40,480 nt of DNA from a virus: IMG/VR virus record IMGVR_UViG_3300031673_000177, positions 1 to 40,480 of that record, one strand, 5' to 3'. The notes below the pieces were generated by a model. That model saw nothing but the letters and a program-made list of their open reading frames with translations, was not told the DNA's origin and did no database searches. The position numbers and the translations under genes are program-made. Every line of letters starts with the position of its first letter. The first letter of the stretch is position 1. Below are positions 38,460 through 40,480 of the stretch, in pieces.

Positions 38460-40452
38460 AACCCTTTGTATTGAACCGTTCGAAAACGCTGGATTTCGTA
38501 TACCTTACTTCTCTCCGACCGGTACAGTTCTACATGATGCTTACGCAGTTCGATTTTTGGCAGAAGAGCCAGCCGGAATACATGCAGTGGCGCCCAGCGC
38601 CGCGTTGCGTTACGCGCACACGGACGCTACCGAAGGCTTAGTGTATCTACCGCCCATATTACAAGCTGACGCCACATGGGTAGACGTTGCCGCAGACCCC
38701 GTGCCGTTGTGCATTGTGGCGGGTGAGCTCACGGCCGCCGCGCTCACGGCCGCCAAAGGCGGTTACATAACACTAGGCCTGGGCGCGGCGGTGGACTGGT
38801 TTTGCCGCGCCTCGGCGTTGGCGTTGCCACCGTCACTGGCGGCCTTTAACTGGGCCGCGCGTCCGGTGCGGCTCTGCTTCAACAGTGATGTAGCTTCGCG
38901 CCCGCGCCTTATGCTAGCCCTTAGCCGGCTGGTGCTGCTGCTCACGGCGCATAGCGCCAGTGTAAGTCGCCTTCGCTGGCCGGACAGCGTCGACACGCAG
39001 CCGCAGACTGTAGTACGTTACATGCGGGAGCAGGGCGTAAAGGCGCTCGCAGATTTAATCGAGACCGCCGAGCTTACCGAGCCGGAGGTGGAGTTCTACC
39101 GCTTGAATGAAGAAGTGGCCCTGCTGTGGTCGGGCGGAGCGGCTGGCAACCTGATGCGGCTGGCCGACGCGCAGATTATGAAGCCTAAGACCTGCACCGA
39201 GAGCTTTTACTCCGACCGCGTTTATTATGAGGCCGTGCAGAGCAAGAACGGCGGTAGCTCGCTGGTGCCGCGGCCGGCGGCGCCTGCCTGGTTAAAGTGG
39301 CCCTGGAAACTGCGGGTGCGGCAGATCACCTACGCGCCCGGCGCACCACGCATAACTTTCGACAATGACTATAACCGCTACTGCCCAGACGGTGCGCGCC
39401 CGCAGAAAGGCGACATTACGCCGTGGCTGGCCCTGCTGACGCATATGTTCAAGGACTTGCCTGAGGAGCACATGCTTTGGCTAAAGCGGTGGTTCGCCTA
39501 TCCGCTGCAACATCCCGGCACTAAGCTCTACACATGTGTGTTGCTGTGGTCACATGCCGGGGGCACGGGCAAGAACCTGCTGGCCGAGACAATGATCCCC
39601 ATCTACGGTCCTAGCAACTGTGAAACTGTGCGCAGCAAGCACTTGACCAGCGACTTTAACGAGTGGATCGAGGGTAAGCAGTACATCATCGGCGACGAGA
39701 TAAGCCTGGATGATAAGCGCCAGACCACCGGCGATCTCAAGGCTATGCTAAGCAACGAGCACGTGCGCATCAACTTGAAGGGCGTAGGTGCCTACAAAAT
39801 GCCGGACTGTGCCAATTACGTACTCACCAGTAATGACCCCGTAGCCCTGAGCCTGGAGCCAGGGGAGCGTAGAACCTTTGTCCACCACGTGAATGAGACG
39901 CCGCTCGGCGCTCTTAAGGGCGACCAGTACGCAGCCTGGTTGCGGGCCACTGGGGCTGCGGCCCTGGCCTGGTACTTGACAAAAGAACTGGACCTGGGCG
40001 AGTTCAGCCCCCACGCGCCGCCACCCATGACGGCCGCGCGGCAAGACATGATCAACAACAGCCGTAGCGAGGTGGATGCTTGGGCCGTGGCGTTGAAGGA
40101 CGCGCCTGACGCTTTATTGGCCGGCCCCAGCGCTAAGTTTGCAGGGCAGACTACGCCGGGACCGTTTAACGTATACACGTCCGATGAATTGCTGCGCCTG
40201 TATGACCCCGAGGAGCGCAAGCGCGTAGGCAAGCGCGCCTTGGGTATTGCCCTGGAGCGTGCGGGCTTCCGCAAGGCAGCGGACAACAACGGCCGGTTGC
40301 CAAACGGCACGCGTCCGCAGTTCTGGTTTGTGCGAGGCGACAACCCTAACCATCCTGCCGTGTCCGGCCAGAGAGCGGCAGAGCTTTACACGGCGGAGCG
40401 CGGCAAGACTGTGCGCTCCGCAGGTGTGGAAAAAGGAGCCCGCGTGCAATGA
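38413..40452 (+). CDS. Primase-helicase: DUF3854-like domain plus SF3 helicase
   Basis: I start at ATG 38413 (679 residues); a TTG at 38383 is an alternative, and the gene overlaps the upstream one. The N-terminal 170 residues (SGLTAAHAKTLCIEPFENAG; GLVYLPPILQADATWVDVAA; VPLCIVAGELTAAALTAAKG) resemble DUF3854, a TOPRIM-like primase-associated domain. The C-terminal part is a superfamily 3 helicase: Walker A HAGGTGKN near residue 380, Walker B QYIIGDEISLDD near residue 420, motif C NYVLTSND near residue 470, then GERRTFVHHV. Such proteins start phage DNA replication. It is the main plus-strand gene. Confidence 0.85.
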   Translation: MLAKLQSSGLTAAHAKTLCIEPFENAGFRIPYFSPTGTVLHDAYAVRFLAEEPAGIHAVAPSAALRYAHTDATEGLVYLPPILQADATWVDVAADPVPLCIVAGELTAAALTAAKGGYITLGLGAAVDWFCRASALALPPSLAAFNWAARPVRLCFNSDVASRPRLMLALSRLVLLLTAHSASVSRLRWPDSVDTQPQTVVRYMREQGVKALADLIETAELTEPEVEFYRLNEEVALLWSGGAAGNLMRLADAQIMKPKTCTESFYSDRVYYEAVQSKNGGSSLVPRPAAPAWLKWPWKLRVRQITYAPGAPRITFDNDYNRYCPDGARPQKGDITPWLALLTHMFKDLPEEHMLWLKRWFAYPLQHPGTKLYTCVLLWSHAGGTGKNLLAETMIPIYGPSNCETVRSKHLTSDFNEWIEGKQYIIGDEISLDDKRQTTGDLKAMLSNEHVRINLKGVGAYKMPDCANYVLTSNDPVALSLEPGERRTFVHHVNETPLGALKGDQYAAWLRATGAAALAWYLTKELDLGEFSPHAPPPMTAARQDMINNSRSEVDAWAVALKDAPDALLAGPSAKFAGQTTPGPFNVYTSDELLRLYDPEERKRVGKRALGIALERAGFRKAADNNGRLPNGTRPQFWFVRGDNPNHPAVSGQRAAELYTAERGKTVRSAGVEKGARVQ

Positions 40453-40480
40453 CGAACAAACTGGATTATGCCCTGCGCTA
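40449..40480 (+). CDS. Start of next replication gene, truncated by window
   Basis: ATG 40449 shares ATGA with the primase-helicase stop, and AAGGAG lies upstream within the previous gene. Only MTNKLDYALR is visible, too little to assign. Confidence 0.6.
   Translation, partial: MTNKLDYALR

Overview
This window looks like about 40 kb of a tailed phage (or prophage) genome with a contractile tail. It is GC-rich apart from one AT-rich patch near 37.6 kb. Almost all virion genes lie on the minus strand, packed with 4-base stop/start overlaps, and read right to left from about 37.4 kb to base 1. Replication genes begin on the plus strand at about 37.8 kb and run off the right edge. No integrase, repressor or clear lysis cassette is visible, so lifestyle cannot be judged. 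The host is not identified. Sec signal peptides ending in Ala-Gln on several virion genes, and a secreted HNH protein of a kind common in soil bacteria, would fit an Acidobacteriota-like or other soil host; this is inference only.

Layout in minus-strand transcription order. (1) 37.4-36.0 kb: small unknown genes, a degenerate tRNA-like element and, most notably, what I read as a circularly permuted two-piece tmRNA gene closed by an intrinsic terminator. (2) 35.8-33.5 kb: small and large terminase and a small unknown gene. (3) 33.5-25.2 kb: head genes: a modular protein, an SPP1 gp7/Mu F-like protein, a secreted virion-like protein, a portal fused to a zinc cluster and an inorganic-pyrophosphatase-like domain, a run of tiny overlapping genes, a DUF6527 protein, a papain-like/C39-like modular protein and a small capsid-decoration candidate. 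(4) 25.2-20.1 kb: another modular protein, a DUF2213 protease/scaffold, a cement protein and a DUF2184 major capsid protein. (5) 20.1-19.2 kb: a GIY-YIG homing endonuclease broken by an in-frame TGA, then an intrinsic terminator. (6) 19.1-14.6 kb: neck, connector and tail-terminator genes with an inserted secreted HNH gene. (7) 14.6-10.2 kb: contractile sheath (DUF3383), tube, tail-assembly chaperone with a -1 frame extension, and a tape measure with a muralytic domain. (8) 10.2-4.6 kb: a compact baseplate (Dit-like protein, plug, hub, Gp138 spike, gp25/W-like, J-like, DUF2612). (9) 4.6-0 kb: tail fibres and a beta-helix spike that runs off the left edge.

Plus strand: an unknown basic protein, a DUF3854-type primase with an SF3 helicase, and the start of a third gene. 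The two transcription units diverge from the AT-rich segment, which may hold promoters and possibly the replication origin.

Two themes recur. Several virion proteins carry inserted copies of the same beta-sandwich modules. Several head proteins are built from discrete domains joined by recurring short peptides (LPxPxPxGD and LHRALDxVMDRxGVGD). The most unusual item is the permuted tmRNA at 36.0-36.5 kb.
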